64,000 nt of DNA from Spinacia oleracea (lineage: Eukaryota; Streptophyta; Magnoliopsida; Caryophyllales; Amaranthaceae), in contig NC_079492.1 of assembly GCF_020520425.1 (NCBI RefSeq), forward strand, positions 145,111,861-145,175,860. The letters run 5' to 3'. The number at the start of each line of letters is the position of its first letter. Position 1 is the first letter of the stretch. The notes under the pieces are model-generated. The model was not told the DNA's origin and did no database searches. It saw only the letters and a program-made list of their open reading frames with translations. Position numbers and translations under genes: made by a program. Shown here piece after piece: positions 12,375 through 22,925 of the stretch.

Positions 12375-13558
12375 TATGAAATATGAAATCATTTGTTTAG
12401 AAATCTATGTTTCTATGGGTTGATATACGTATTTAATTGGTATATCGTTTTTATTTTCAAACTTAAAATTGTTTTCGTGATATGATTCGACCCGTTCGTG
12501 TTGCATTGAACTATTGACTTTCCTTGCAACATGACAACATGAGTGTCATATTTTTGAGTCACTTTTACCAATGATTACTTGGTTTAATAGTTAAGAACAA
12601 AGACCTGAGTGTCATAAATTCGAAGGAACAGAAGAATTAACCTATAGCCCCATTAGATAAACGTATATTCCAATGAAAATAAGAAATTCCTTTAACCAAA
12701 CAAACCTTTGACGTATCCTATGAATTATATTTTCGTGGACATTGAATTTCTTTAGGATATTATTTTAGAGCAAGATCAAATTCACATTACTTGCGTTGTG
12801 TTTATCAAATTCACAAGAGTCAAGAGTCAAGTTACTGCCTAATTACGAAAATGATAAAAGGTCGCAACATGCGATCTTTAAGCCGTGTCACAATAATGAC
12901 GTGGCATGCTTATGTGTCATGATTTAAATTGGTAACTAAAATATTTAACTTATATAACCTATTATACATGTTACAAAAAAAGGTAGGAAAATCTTAATAT
13001 TTTAATTTGGTTACTTCTTTATATCGATTAACTTATTTACATATTTCCATAGTAAAAATATTGCATTGATAGTAAAAATATTCTGATGACGCAAAACCTA
13101 CGTGTCGCCTATATGTACCAATTAAACTCCGACACGTAAGATTGTGACAACTAAATGTTGTCGCAACTTGCGACCTTTATCATCACCTGGCTAATTAATG
13201 TTCTCAGATTAAGTCCCCGTTCATTTTGAACGTCCCTGGTTAGAATATACGGGTAAATTCAATTATACCTAGATAACGGCAACTGAACAAGTACGTTTCG
13301 GTTTACCATTTGACTTATAAAAAATTAGAAAAACGTTTCTTTGCTACTGCTATATTCTGGTTTTTAGTGAATGACAGGCTTAGAAAATTCACAAATGTAA
13401 GCCGGCAAATCAATTAATAATCCGATTTGCTAATTGCAGGCAACAAATTTGAATTAATCCGAATTCACATTTTGATTTCTATCATTAGGAAATGATCCCA
13501 TTTTGAACTGCTAAATCCCGAGTCATAGCAGCCAACAGGAGCAAAATTCGTTTCCAAA

Positions 13559-16500
13559 ATGGAAGACGAAATACAAAATTTGCAGACACCCTTCAGTACT
13601 AATCCTCATTGAAATCTCTTTTTTTTTTTTTTTTGTTACCTTTTATATGGTGTATATGATCTTAAATTCTTACATGTATCATACGTTGACTTTATGCAGT
13701 TCAAAAAGACAACAACCATGAACCACAAAATCAGCAAAATGCAGAAAGTCAAACATCAGAAAATCTGCCGGAAAATTCTCCGGTGAGACAGGTGGCAATG
13801 ACAGTCCCTACAACAGACGATCCTAACCTACCAGCACTAACATTCAGAACATGGGTTTTAGGGATACTTTCATGTGTAATATTATCATTCCTGAATCAAT
13901 TCTTCTGGTACAGAACAGAACCACTCAGTATTACTGGAATTGCAGCTCAAATTGCGGTTGTACCACTCGGGCATTGGATGGGTTCTAACCTACCTAACCG
14001 CGTCTTTCTACAAGGGACGCGGTTGGAGTTTTCGCTTAATCCGGGTGCTTTTAATGTGAAAGAGCATGTACTTATCACCATTTTGGCTAATTCTGGGGCT
14101 GGAAATGTTTATGCTATTCATGTTGTTACTGCTGTTAAAGTGTTTTACAAGAAGGAAATTAGCTTTTATGTTTCATTGCTTGTTGTTTTAACTACCCAGG
14201 TAAGCTTATTATATTGTATTAGCCTTTTTTTTAAGAGATTATAATGCTACAACTTTTAGCCTGATCTTTTGGTGTTGTGTGAATTGGGATTGACAGGTTT
14301 TGGGGTTTGGATGGGCTGGGATTTTCCGGCGTTATTTGGTGGAGCCAGCTGAAATGTGGTGGCCGGCTAATCTAGTACAAGTTTCCTTGTTCAGGTTGTT
14401 CTTTTTATCTTATTCACTTAATTTTTTTTATATTTTTTTTTACCACCCGGTTCACCCTTAGGAATTCGGATTCGGGGCGCGTGTTTTGAGTGGATTGGTT
14501 CCAGTCCCCTCTCAATTGTTGTTGCAGGGGATCGAACACGGGGTCCTCCCTACCAAGTTCAGCCTCAATCACCACTGAATCAACAGACAATTGATTATTA
14601 TTCACTTAATTTAAGTATAGAGAATTTACATTCATACTTCTATTGTCCCTAAAAGATTGCTCATTGCTAGTTTTTGAATCAAACTTTGAAAATGTTGACC
14701 ATGAATTCTCATTAGCCTATAAGAAAAATATAGTCTCGTGGGGTCTTATTATATTCGTTTCAGTATATATTTTTGTTATATCAATTTTTTATACGGAGTA
14801 ATTTTTACGCGGGTAGAATTAGAGATACTTACTTCTTAAGGGAATTAGAGATATTTACGTTTTAAGTAGTAGTAGTTACTTATTTCCTCATTTGTAGAAG
14901 TACATGTTTTGAGTGCTTAATGGTAGGGTTGAGAACAACAATGTTCCCGGTCAAACTTTCAGAACCGGAACCTTACAACGGATCACTAAAAATGGTATCC
15001 AGAAACGGAAGTTGTTGCAATTTTGCAACAGGTTCCGATTCTGGTACCATGTTACATTCTAGATATACTTAAATTGTTGTCATTTTTTTATATATAAAAA
15101 AAACTCTAATTTATGATTTGGGCTTAAATTTTTTTTTTGAAATAAAATTAATTCATTAATAAAAAGTCATACGACATCTACAAAAGAAATCTGAATCTGT
15201 TAAATACATAACAAATTGAATCAAATAATACTCGTTTTCTGCAAAACTACGATCATCGCGCATCGAACATCTTGTATACCCTCTAACACATCGTTGTTTG
15301 ATACAACCTTCAACGAGGGGGTCTTTTGATCTGTTGTAATTTTGATATTGAATTAAATCAGATTCAATTGATTGTAGATGTAGAACTGACATCTGCTGCG
15401 ACACCGCACATATCTTCATCGCTGAATTAATTTCTCCTGTGAAATTAAATAATATTCTCCCTCGTACACCAGAAATTTAGGATCCTTTAACCTAAGAAAA
15501 TTCTCCCTAAAAGGAGAAAAAAAACCCTATCTTTCGAGGGAGAACAATCCTCGCACAAAGAGGAAGTATTATTAAAACCCTAAAACTCAAACAAATTAAA
15601 AAAGAACAACAAAATAAAAAGATCGGGGCTTTCCACCGATAAAATCGATGGAAGCCCCTTCAAAATTCACTAAAGGAGGCTAGGGTTTGAGAGAGGGAGA
15701 GGAGGGAGAGAGAGAACGATGCAAAGTTGGCTTAAATTGTTATTCTATATTTATATTTTTCTGAAAACGAGTTTGAATCGTTTTATGTTATTAGTTAAGG
15801 TACTGTTTTTATTTGATTTTGGATCAAAATTTTGGGTACTCAATATTGGAATCGTTTTTTGACATAGTTCCAAAAAAATTGGAACCAGAACCTGAACATG
15901 TTGCTACATGTTCTCAATTTGTTACCTGGAACTGAAACTTGAATAATATATTCCGATTCAGAACACCCTGATTTTTTTTCTCACTCCTACTTAATGGCTT
16001 GTGCATTTATTGGCTTCCTAAATGCTGTTAACAGGGCCTTGCACGAGAAAGAAGAACGGCCCAAAGGTGGTCTAACTCGGACCCAATTCTTCCTAATAGC
16101 CTTCATTTGCAGCTTTGCATACTACATCTTCCCAGGCTACTTTTTCCAAATGCTAACATCCCTTTCCTGGATATGTTGGCTTTGGCCCAAATCCATACTA
16201 GCCCAACAGCTTGGTTCTGGGCTACACGGGCTTGGAATCGGCGCATTTGGGCTAGACTGGTCCACCATATCATCCTATCTTGGAAGCCCACTTGCAAGCC
16301 CATGGTTTGCCACAGCTAATGTGGCTGTTGGATATGTGATTCTCATGTATGTGGTTGTTCCAATTACATATTGGATGAATGTTTACAAAGCTAAAACTTT
16401 TCCCATATTTTCAAATCACCTCTTCACATCAACAGGCTCAGTATACAATGTCTCTGCAATTGTTGACTCGAATTTCCACTTCAATGAGGAGGCTTATGGG

Positions 16501-19500
16501 AAACAAGGTCCTCTTTATCTTAGTACCTTCTTTGCCATGACTTATGGGGTTGGATTTGCAGCTTTAAGTGCCACTATTGTGCATGTAGCACTCTTTCATG
16601 GCAGGTAATTAAATACTACTCCATGCGTTTTTTAATAGATGAATCATATTCTTTTCTCTTTTTTTGCATGTTTTCTTAATAGGTGCATCATTTCTCCTTT
16701 AAGTAAGTTATTGTGTGCAAAATTACTTTCTTGTCCGCTGCTTTGTTTCTTAAAAAGGGGACATAAACCACATGTTACATAACATACTCTCTTACCAACA
16801 AATAATAGGGAAAATATGTGAATAACACACTCTATTTCCTTCTCCTTGGTTCATGTGTCCAGTACGGACTTTTACGTGTCTAACGTGATATAAAGAATAT
16901 GACCCCATTTTTAAAAAGCTCCTAAAATTAGCAACGTTTGAATAAAAAAAATAAAAATCTAGAATAGCTTTGTAGATTTGCGTGTGAGTATGACGGATTT
17001 ATACTTGGCAGAAAAAACACTCATATACTTTCCCCCTTTTCTTGTTTTACGTAGCCCAATTTCCCATTATTGAGCCAAAAAATGTTGTTAGAAAAAAATT
17101 ACTTCATAATTTATAGGGGACTTTTATTAAACTATAACACAGACCCCTATAGCAGTTGAGTCGGACTTACATGTGTCATTTCCATATGATGCATCTAGTA
17201 AGAAACGGAGGAATTAAAATTTTACAGATGTTGTATATATATACTTATGGCCTTAACTGTTAAGGATAACGTAGTTATCCTAGAGGATATAATATCATAT
17301 GAGATAGAGTTATGTTATATGATATGAGATAGAAGTCTATAGGACTTAGGAATCCCATCTAGTTTGTAATTATCCTTAACATTAACACAACCCCTTTCCC
17401 TTACAAAATACAGGGAAATATGGAAGCAAAGCAGGGCAAGTTTTAAAGAGAAGAAAATGGACATACATTCAAAGCTTATGAGAAGGTATAAGGAAGTTCC
17501 TGATTGGTGGTTTTGGGTTATCCTGGTAGTAAGCATTGTGGCATCTATCTTTGCCTGTGAGTACTACAAAGAACAACTACAGTTACCATGGTGGGGTGTT
17601 CTGCTTGCTTGTGCCCTTGCATTCATCTTCACACTTCCCATTGGGGTTATAACTGCTATCGCGAATCAGGTAAGGAAACTCAAGTATCAATTGAGTCTTG
17701 TAAATTTGTAATTTGTGGATATTGGACAAGCGTGCACAATAATCATGGTACAGTCAAAAGAGCATATGTACACATACAAAAGAACATGACATTACAAAGG
17801 AACATGACAAAAGAGGGTAATTAGTTTGTTGTAACAAACTTTGACTTTCTCAGTTGACCGAGATATTCCTTCATATTACGACAAAAGAACATGAGATATT
17901 TTATTCCACTTTTGTTATTGTATTCATGTTCTTTTCACGTAAGGTAATAATGTTCTTTTAGCTATGTACATGTGTTCTTAAAGTGCACCATCCTCACTGT
18001 GTACCATAATCCACCATCTGAATTGTGTTTTGTATAGTGTACAATGAAGTATGCTTTTAATTTACTGATCTTTTGCAATTTGCAACATGCAGTCACCACA
18101 TTTGAACATCATTACTGAATACATAATGGGATACATCTACCCTGGATATCCAGTAGCAAATATGTGCTTCAAGGTTTATGGAAACATTAGCATGAAACAA
18201 GCTGTTACCTTCTTGCAAGACTTCAAACTCGGCCATTACATGAAAATTCCACCCAGATCAATGTTTATTGCACAGGTATATGTTTATATGTTTCATCCTA
18301 TGATTTCTTCTAGCCTATGTTTTGCTTAACATGGTCCTTACAGTAGGTTATATATATGTTGAAACCCACATGTGAGTTGTCCTACACTGAAGAAAGATGA
18401 TAGAAAATATCGACTTATAAATTTGCGGAGTTATTCTCACTATTGCTCATTGGTTTAAATGTGGAATCTCTGTTGGGTTTATGAGTGGACCGAGCATGGT
18501 ATCAGAGCCCAATTTTGTTACTCCGTATAAGTTTGAGGAGTTGTCAATTGGTTTTAGTGTGGAGACTCCGTTGGGCTTCTGAGTGGACCAAACTTTCCTT
18601 CTCCTTGTTAGGTTGCTTATGCATTAGGCAAAATCTTGTATGAGACGACCATTATCTATACTAATATATTAAAAGGCGTTTGTGAAAACGTATATGTGTC
18701 ACGTAGATTCCCTCCGTATTACGCCATGTCACCACTAATAAGCATCATGGTATGTTATTGACAACCAAAAAAGCATGCATGTAGCAAGGATCGAACATCA
18801 AACCTCATGGATTAAAAGTTTCACTTCCTACCATCTAAACTACCTACAATGTTTGTCATATTTTCACATATAAATGTAAAATACAATCTTTTAAAATTGG
18901 GCACTTTTTAGAAAACGTAAACCCGATTAAAAGTAAAACCCGGAGCAACGCCCGGGCCACACACTAGTTAGTCATCTATAACTTGCTCTGAATGTATATT
19001 ACTTCGTATTTAATAATTAAATGTTCCTGGTTCAGGTAGTAGGAACCCTGGTATCTAGTTTAGTATACCTTTGTACTGCATGGTGGCTCATGGAAACAAT
19101 TCCAGATATTTGTGAAAGAAAATCATCAAACAGTGTCTGGACTTGTCCTGGAGACACAGTATTCTACGATGCATCAGTCATATGGGGTTTAGTCGGACCT
19201 CGAAAAATCTTCGGAGATGAAGGCATTTATGGAGAAATCAATTGGTTTTTCCTTGTAGGAGCAATTGCACCAATTTTAGTTTGGGTTGCAACAAAGGCCT
19301 TCCCTAACAAAGAATGGATTAGGCTAATTAACATGCCAATCTTAATCGGTGCAACTTCGTCTCTACCACCAGCAACTGCAGTGAATTACAGTACATGGAT
19401 TCTTGTTGGTTTCTTGTCTGGTTATGTAGCATTTAGGTATGCTCCGAATTGGTGGAAACGCCATAATTATCTGCTTTCGGGTGCACTTGATGCTGGTTTA

Positions 19501-19647
19501 GCTTTTATGGGGGTGGCGTTGTATCTTTGTTTAGGGTCAGAAGATCGTAGTATTAATTGGTGGGGAAATGACCTTGATGGTTGTCCTTATGCGTCTTGTC
19601 CTACTCAAATAGGTGTCGTGGTTTCAGATTGCCCTGTTGTTAACTAA
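13559..19647 (+). CDS. Oligopeptide transporter (OPT family), tandem copy A
   Basis: Seven exons: 13559-13595, 13700-14199, 14297-14394, 16035-16604, 17414-17669, 18093-18275, 19036-19647. They encode 751 residues, the usual OPT length. Family marks are the opening block ([20 protein letters not shown]), the NPG motif ([15 protein letters not shown], residues 124-138), KIPPR (538-542), and the C-terminal [11 protein letters not shown] block. OPT proteins are polytopic plasma-membrane proton-coupled carriers of small peptides or metal chelates; the PT clade, not YSL, fits here. The first exon codes only 12 residues ([12 protein letters not shown]) and was placed by analogy with copy B. The NPG motif has Ala129 where copy B and most relatives have Pro. 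Introns 3, 4 and 6 carry mobile elements. Confidence 0.95.
14425..14597 (-). mobile_element. SINE with 15-bp target-site duplication (OPT-A intron 3)
   Basis: On the minus strand it starts with the same tRNA-like head as the SINE at 5072 and has a strong box B (GTGTTCGATCCCC). It ends in an A/T-rich tail. A perfect 15-bp repeat TTATTCACTTAATTT flanks it at 14410-14424 and 14598-14612. Confidence 0.88.
14924..15989. mobile_element. hAT-like element in OPT-A intron 3, with nested retroposon
   Basis: Ends TAGGGTTGAGAACA and the inverted TTTCTCACTCCTA are bordered by an 8-bp duplication CTTAATGG (14916-14923, 15990-15997). The interior has GGAACCGGAACC-type subterminal repeats. About 610 bp of its length is the retroposon at 15131-15728. 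The element lies wholly inside the intron between exons 3 and 4. Confidence 0.78.
15131..15728 (-). mobile_element. Retroposon (LINE-derived or processed copy), minus orientation
   Basis: On the minus strand it begins with a TC-rich leader and AAACCCTAGCC, and ends TTTATTTC followed by an A-run. It is flanked by a 10-bp repeat GGCTTAAATT (15121-15130, 15729-15738). An 87-residue ORF ([16 protein letters not shown], 15156-15419) lies at its 3' side and has no family I recognise. The 5' leader and 3' tail look joined, as in internally deleted LINEs; a processed cellular transcript is the alternative. Confidence 0.6.
16619..17211. mobile_element. Possible Stowaway-like MITE in OPT-A intron 4
   Basis: Imperfect inverted ends CTCCATGCGTTTTTTAATAG and CTAGTAAGAAACGGAGG bracket an AT-rich interior. 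The length, nearly 600 bp, is long for the class, so a composite is possible. Confidence 0.4.
18357..18590 (+). mobile_element. TRIM-like LTR fossil in OPT-A intron 6
   Basis: A short LTR-like unit (TGTTGAAACCC to GACCGAGCA, 18357-18496) is followed at once by an initiator-Met tRNA primer site (TGGTATCAGAGCCC, 18497-18510). A partial second LTR copy ends near 18590. No coding region is present, so it is a broken terminal-repeat retrotransposon in miniature. Confidence 0.65.
18655..18967 (+). mobile_element. Non-autonomous Helitron 1 (OPT-A intron 6)
   Basis: The 5' end is TCTATACTAATATATTAAAA and the 3' end is a CCCGG/CCGGG hairpin followed by CTAG. It sits between A and T as Helitrons do, with no TSD. 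The interior includes, on the minus strand, a tRNA-like box B (TGTTCGATCC). It shares terminal sequence with the element at 51001-51234. Confidence 0.82.
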
Positions 19648-20451
19648 TTTATACTTCTACATGATGTATAAAGTATTTTTTTTGTACATTCTTTTGCTTT
19701 TCTATCTGTCAATTTTCCTCTCACAAGGAGGGTCTTCTAATGTTCCTTTTTAGTTTTTATACATGTAATTTTCATCTTATACAATACTCCGTATACATGA
19801 ATGTAATAATATTCCTTCTGGTTATCATAACAACTCTTTATTTCATATTTCAACTTGGTTAGATTACTGTTATTTTAATTGGAAACGTAAATCCTGTCAC
19901 ATCACCTGTCACATCTTGTCACATCTTCACCATGGTGCAATTAATATTTAAAGAATGGAGTTTATCTAGCGTGTTACATCACCTGTCATGACTACAATTA
20001 AAAGATTTATTACACTTTAAACGACCAGTGGAGATTCTAAAAAACCCATCTTAACACTACAATAGTCTGTATCAATTTAAGGAACTTGAATTGGGTGTAG
20101 ACGTGTAGTTTCTGATTTGGGTAATCAAAGATCATTGCGATTAACTTTTGTTAAGTTCCAATTTAGGTTTGCAATGAGTTTTGCTCTCATTGCCTTAAAA
20201 AATCAAGATTGTAGGATTTAACATGTTGAATACAGAAAGCATATTTATTGTATATGATTTGACATTGTTGAATCGAAGCTGTGCTACACTGGCCACTGCT
20301 ACCTACAAAATGGGTCAAACGTTCAAGGGCCAATAGAAGCAACAACTCTTATTTGGACTACTTTTTAGTTTGTAAGAGCAAGTAATGCTCAGTTTATTAA
20401 TTGTTAGTTTGGTTTTCTATAAGGGTCAGTAATTAACTAATGATCCAATAG

Positions 20452-20998
20452 TAGACCTGTCAAACGGGTCGGTCGGGTCGGGTTGTAAAAAATTATTTTT
20501 GGGTTCGGTTGTATCGGGTCGGTTACTTTCGGGTTCGGGTTTACAAATGCTTGTTCAAGACCCACAATTTTCGGGTTTGGGTCGACCCAACGGGTTGAGA
20601 GATTTTGAAACGCGCATTATATTTTCATTAATTTAGGTGATAAATATACAAAATATGGGCACAAATTAACAAATTTTCCTAAACAAGTTTATATTTAGTC
20701 AAATTCAACCCTAAAATGACGTATAATTCAAATTAAATTCATATTTCACAGAACAATAGTAAAAATAACGTGTCTATCATGCTTAAATTTTCTCATAATC
20801 TTATTTATTACTATAAATACAATGATTTTCAATCGGTCGGGTCCAAAACGGGTTCGGTCGGATTTTGACCCATTCCTTTTCGAGTTGTTCGGGTTCGGAT
20901 AAAATCGGATTACGGGTCACAAAATCTTGTTCATGACACATTATTTTCGGGTCGGGTTCGGGTCGATTTTCGGATCGGGTCGATTTTTGACAGGTCTA
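20452..20998. mobile_element. hAT-like element with GGGTCGG subterminal repeats
   Basis: Perfect terminal inverted repeats TAGACCTGTCAAA / TTTGACAGGTCTA (allowing one T) are flanked by TCCAATAG and CCCAATAG (7 of 8 bases). Both flanking thirds are filled with GGGTCGG/GGGTTCGG repeats in inverted order. No transposase is visible. It occupies the OPT-A/OPT-B intergenic space. Confidence 0.82.
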
Positions 20999-21068
20999 CC
21001 CAATAGTATTTGTGTTATTAACCCTATGTAAAACAAAATAAAAATCGGGTCGAGTATTCCGGGACGGA

Positions 21069-21190
21069 GGGAGTACAAAGTACAAATTACACACATTCAA
21101 AAAAAAAAAAAAAAAAAAAAAAGGGAGTACAAAGTACAAATTACACACATTCAAAAAAAAAAAAAAAAAAAAAAAAAAGAGTACAAATTA
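21069..21190 (+). repeat. Two-and-a-half-copy tandem repeat ending in long A-runs
   Basis: The unit GAGTACAAAGTACAAATTACACACATTC plus an A-run of over 20 occurs twice in succession, followed by a partial third unit. A Stowaway-like half-end (GGGACGGAGGGAGTA) borders it on the left. Confidence 0.85.
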
Positions 21191-22317
21191 CACAATTAGT
21201 GATACAAAAGTGAAAGAGACGTTTACTAAACTCACGGATAGATACTCATGAATGATCTGTATCATTTGGCATCTAGATTAATAGAGATTCCCTTTTGATA
21301 AGAGACAAAAACAATACCAATTTTGTGTCATTCGTTACTTATCAAATTAGACTTGGTTTAAGTGGTTTGGGATCATCCAACGGTCTCCATTCATTCTCGT
21401 AGATAACACTTTCTTAATTGCTCCGTGGATACCATTTTTGCTACATGAATCTTTTTTTTTTTTTCCTTTCTTAAAACTCATTTATAATTAGATGTCTGGC
21501 TATATTAATTTGGCAGTGTAAATTTAACGTGTTTGGACCATTTCTAAAATATCCAATACCCTAAGTGTTAAATGTCAACTACTCCCGTTAATGTCAACAT
21601 TGTCTTGATCTAGTGGTTAAGACTGATAGACTGTTTATTATAGGTCACAAACTCGAATTTCCCTCCTCCATTTAAAAAGTACTCCCGTTCAATAGAAGTC
21701 GTTGAGCTATAATTGTACGGAGGAGCTAGGTTGTTGAAGGTTGAGTGTATTCATTCCTATTTTAATTAAGTCGGAGACACAATCCAAAAAATAGTCAACA
21801 ATTTGGTAATAACTAATAAGAAGTGATTTATGCCACAAACCAACTCCACGGGGCCAAAAGTTGAATAAAGAACAATGTTAAAAACATTACATATAACATA
21901 CTACGGAGTACGTAGTAGAATTTATCTAAAGCGTATAATTTATCTTTGTATTACATAATCTAAACTATTAACCATGGTGCACGTAAATGTATCTTGTATT
22001 TCCTATAAATTTATTATCTAAATAAATTTTGTTTTGTATGTTAGATGATCAACCTTACCCAACCAAAACCCAGGTCGTATCTGGCTAACAAATACTCATG
22101 CACAAACTTACCAAATTAGACTGGAATTTTCGGGTTGAGCTCAAGCTTTAGCATATGAGCATACTACATACATATATTGATATACTCAAACCCGCACTTA
22201 TTCAGGCCGTGAAGGATAAGGGGACCTTACCCCCCCAAAGTAATCGTAGTGTGAGATTACATACGTTACAGAATTTAATTAGTCGACCACATTTACAATT
22301 TATACCATTTTGTTTTA

Positions 22318-22561
22318 CTCATCCATTTTGATATAATGGCACTTTAACTTTTTTGAAATTTCAATTTGAGTTTCGTTTGTGATATACACAAGGAAAAATA
22401 GTCGGGTGAAATCTTATTTGATTTTAATATTTACTTTTAGAATATCAATTTTTTATTTATAATTTTTACAAATTAAAACTCTGATATTAATTTACGTTCG
22501 AGCATTTATATTGACAAACATGAAAAAGATAAAGTGTAATCATTATATCGAAATGGAGGAG
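22318..22561. mobile_element. Stowaway-like MITE
   Basis: Inverted ends CTCATCCATTTTGATATAAT and ATTATATCGAAATGGAGGAG are flanked by TA on each side. At 244 bp it is a typical length. It lies about 360 bp upstream of the OPT-B start. Confidence 0.75.
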
Positions 22562-22925
22562 TATACTAGTATAGTCATGAATATGTGACTACACGAGATA
22601 ACCTACGAGTAACATTTATAGTTTTAAACCAATTGTCAATCTTAAAATATCACGTGGGACAACATGCACCTGAAATTGTAGTCCCCATCTAACTCTTTCC
22701 ATCACTTATTATCAAATTGCATAAAAATATAAAAATAATAATTATTCTCCTACTTTTCCAATTCCAATTCCAATTCATTAATCGAAATAATTGCATCAAT
22801 TTTTGGCATTTTGCTTATCAAAAAATATCCAAAAAAAAAAACTTGAGTAATCCTCTCCACATTTCACTCTAGCAACAAATTACGGAACACCACAACATTG
22901 CAAGCTACCTTAGCTTGCCAAACTC

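Noticed and set aside
12560-12650. tRNA-like boxes near TTGGTTTAATAGTTAAG
   Set aside because: Box B is weak and no cloverleaf, A-tail or TSD could be drawn; similar weak hits near 21600 and 31210 were left out too.
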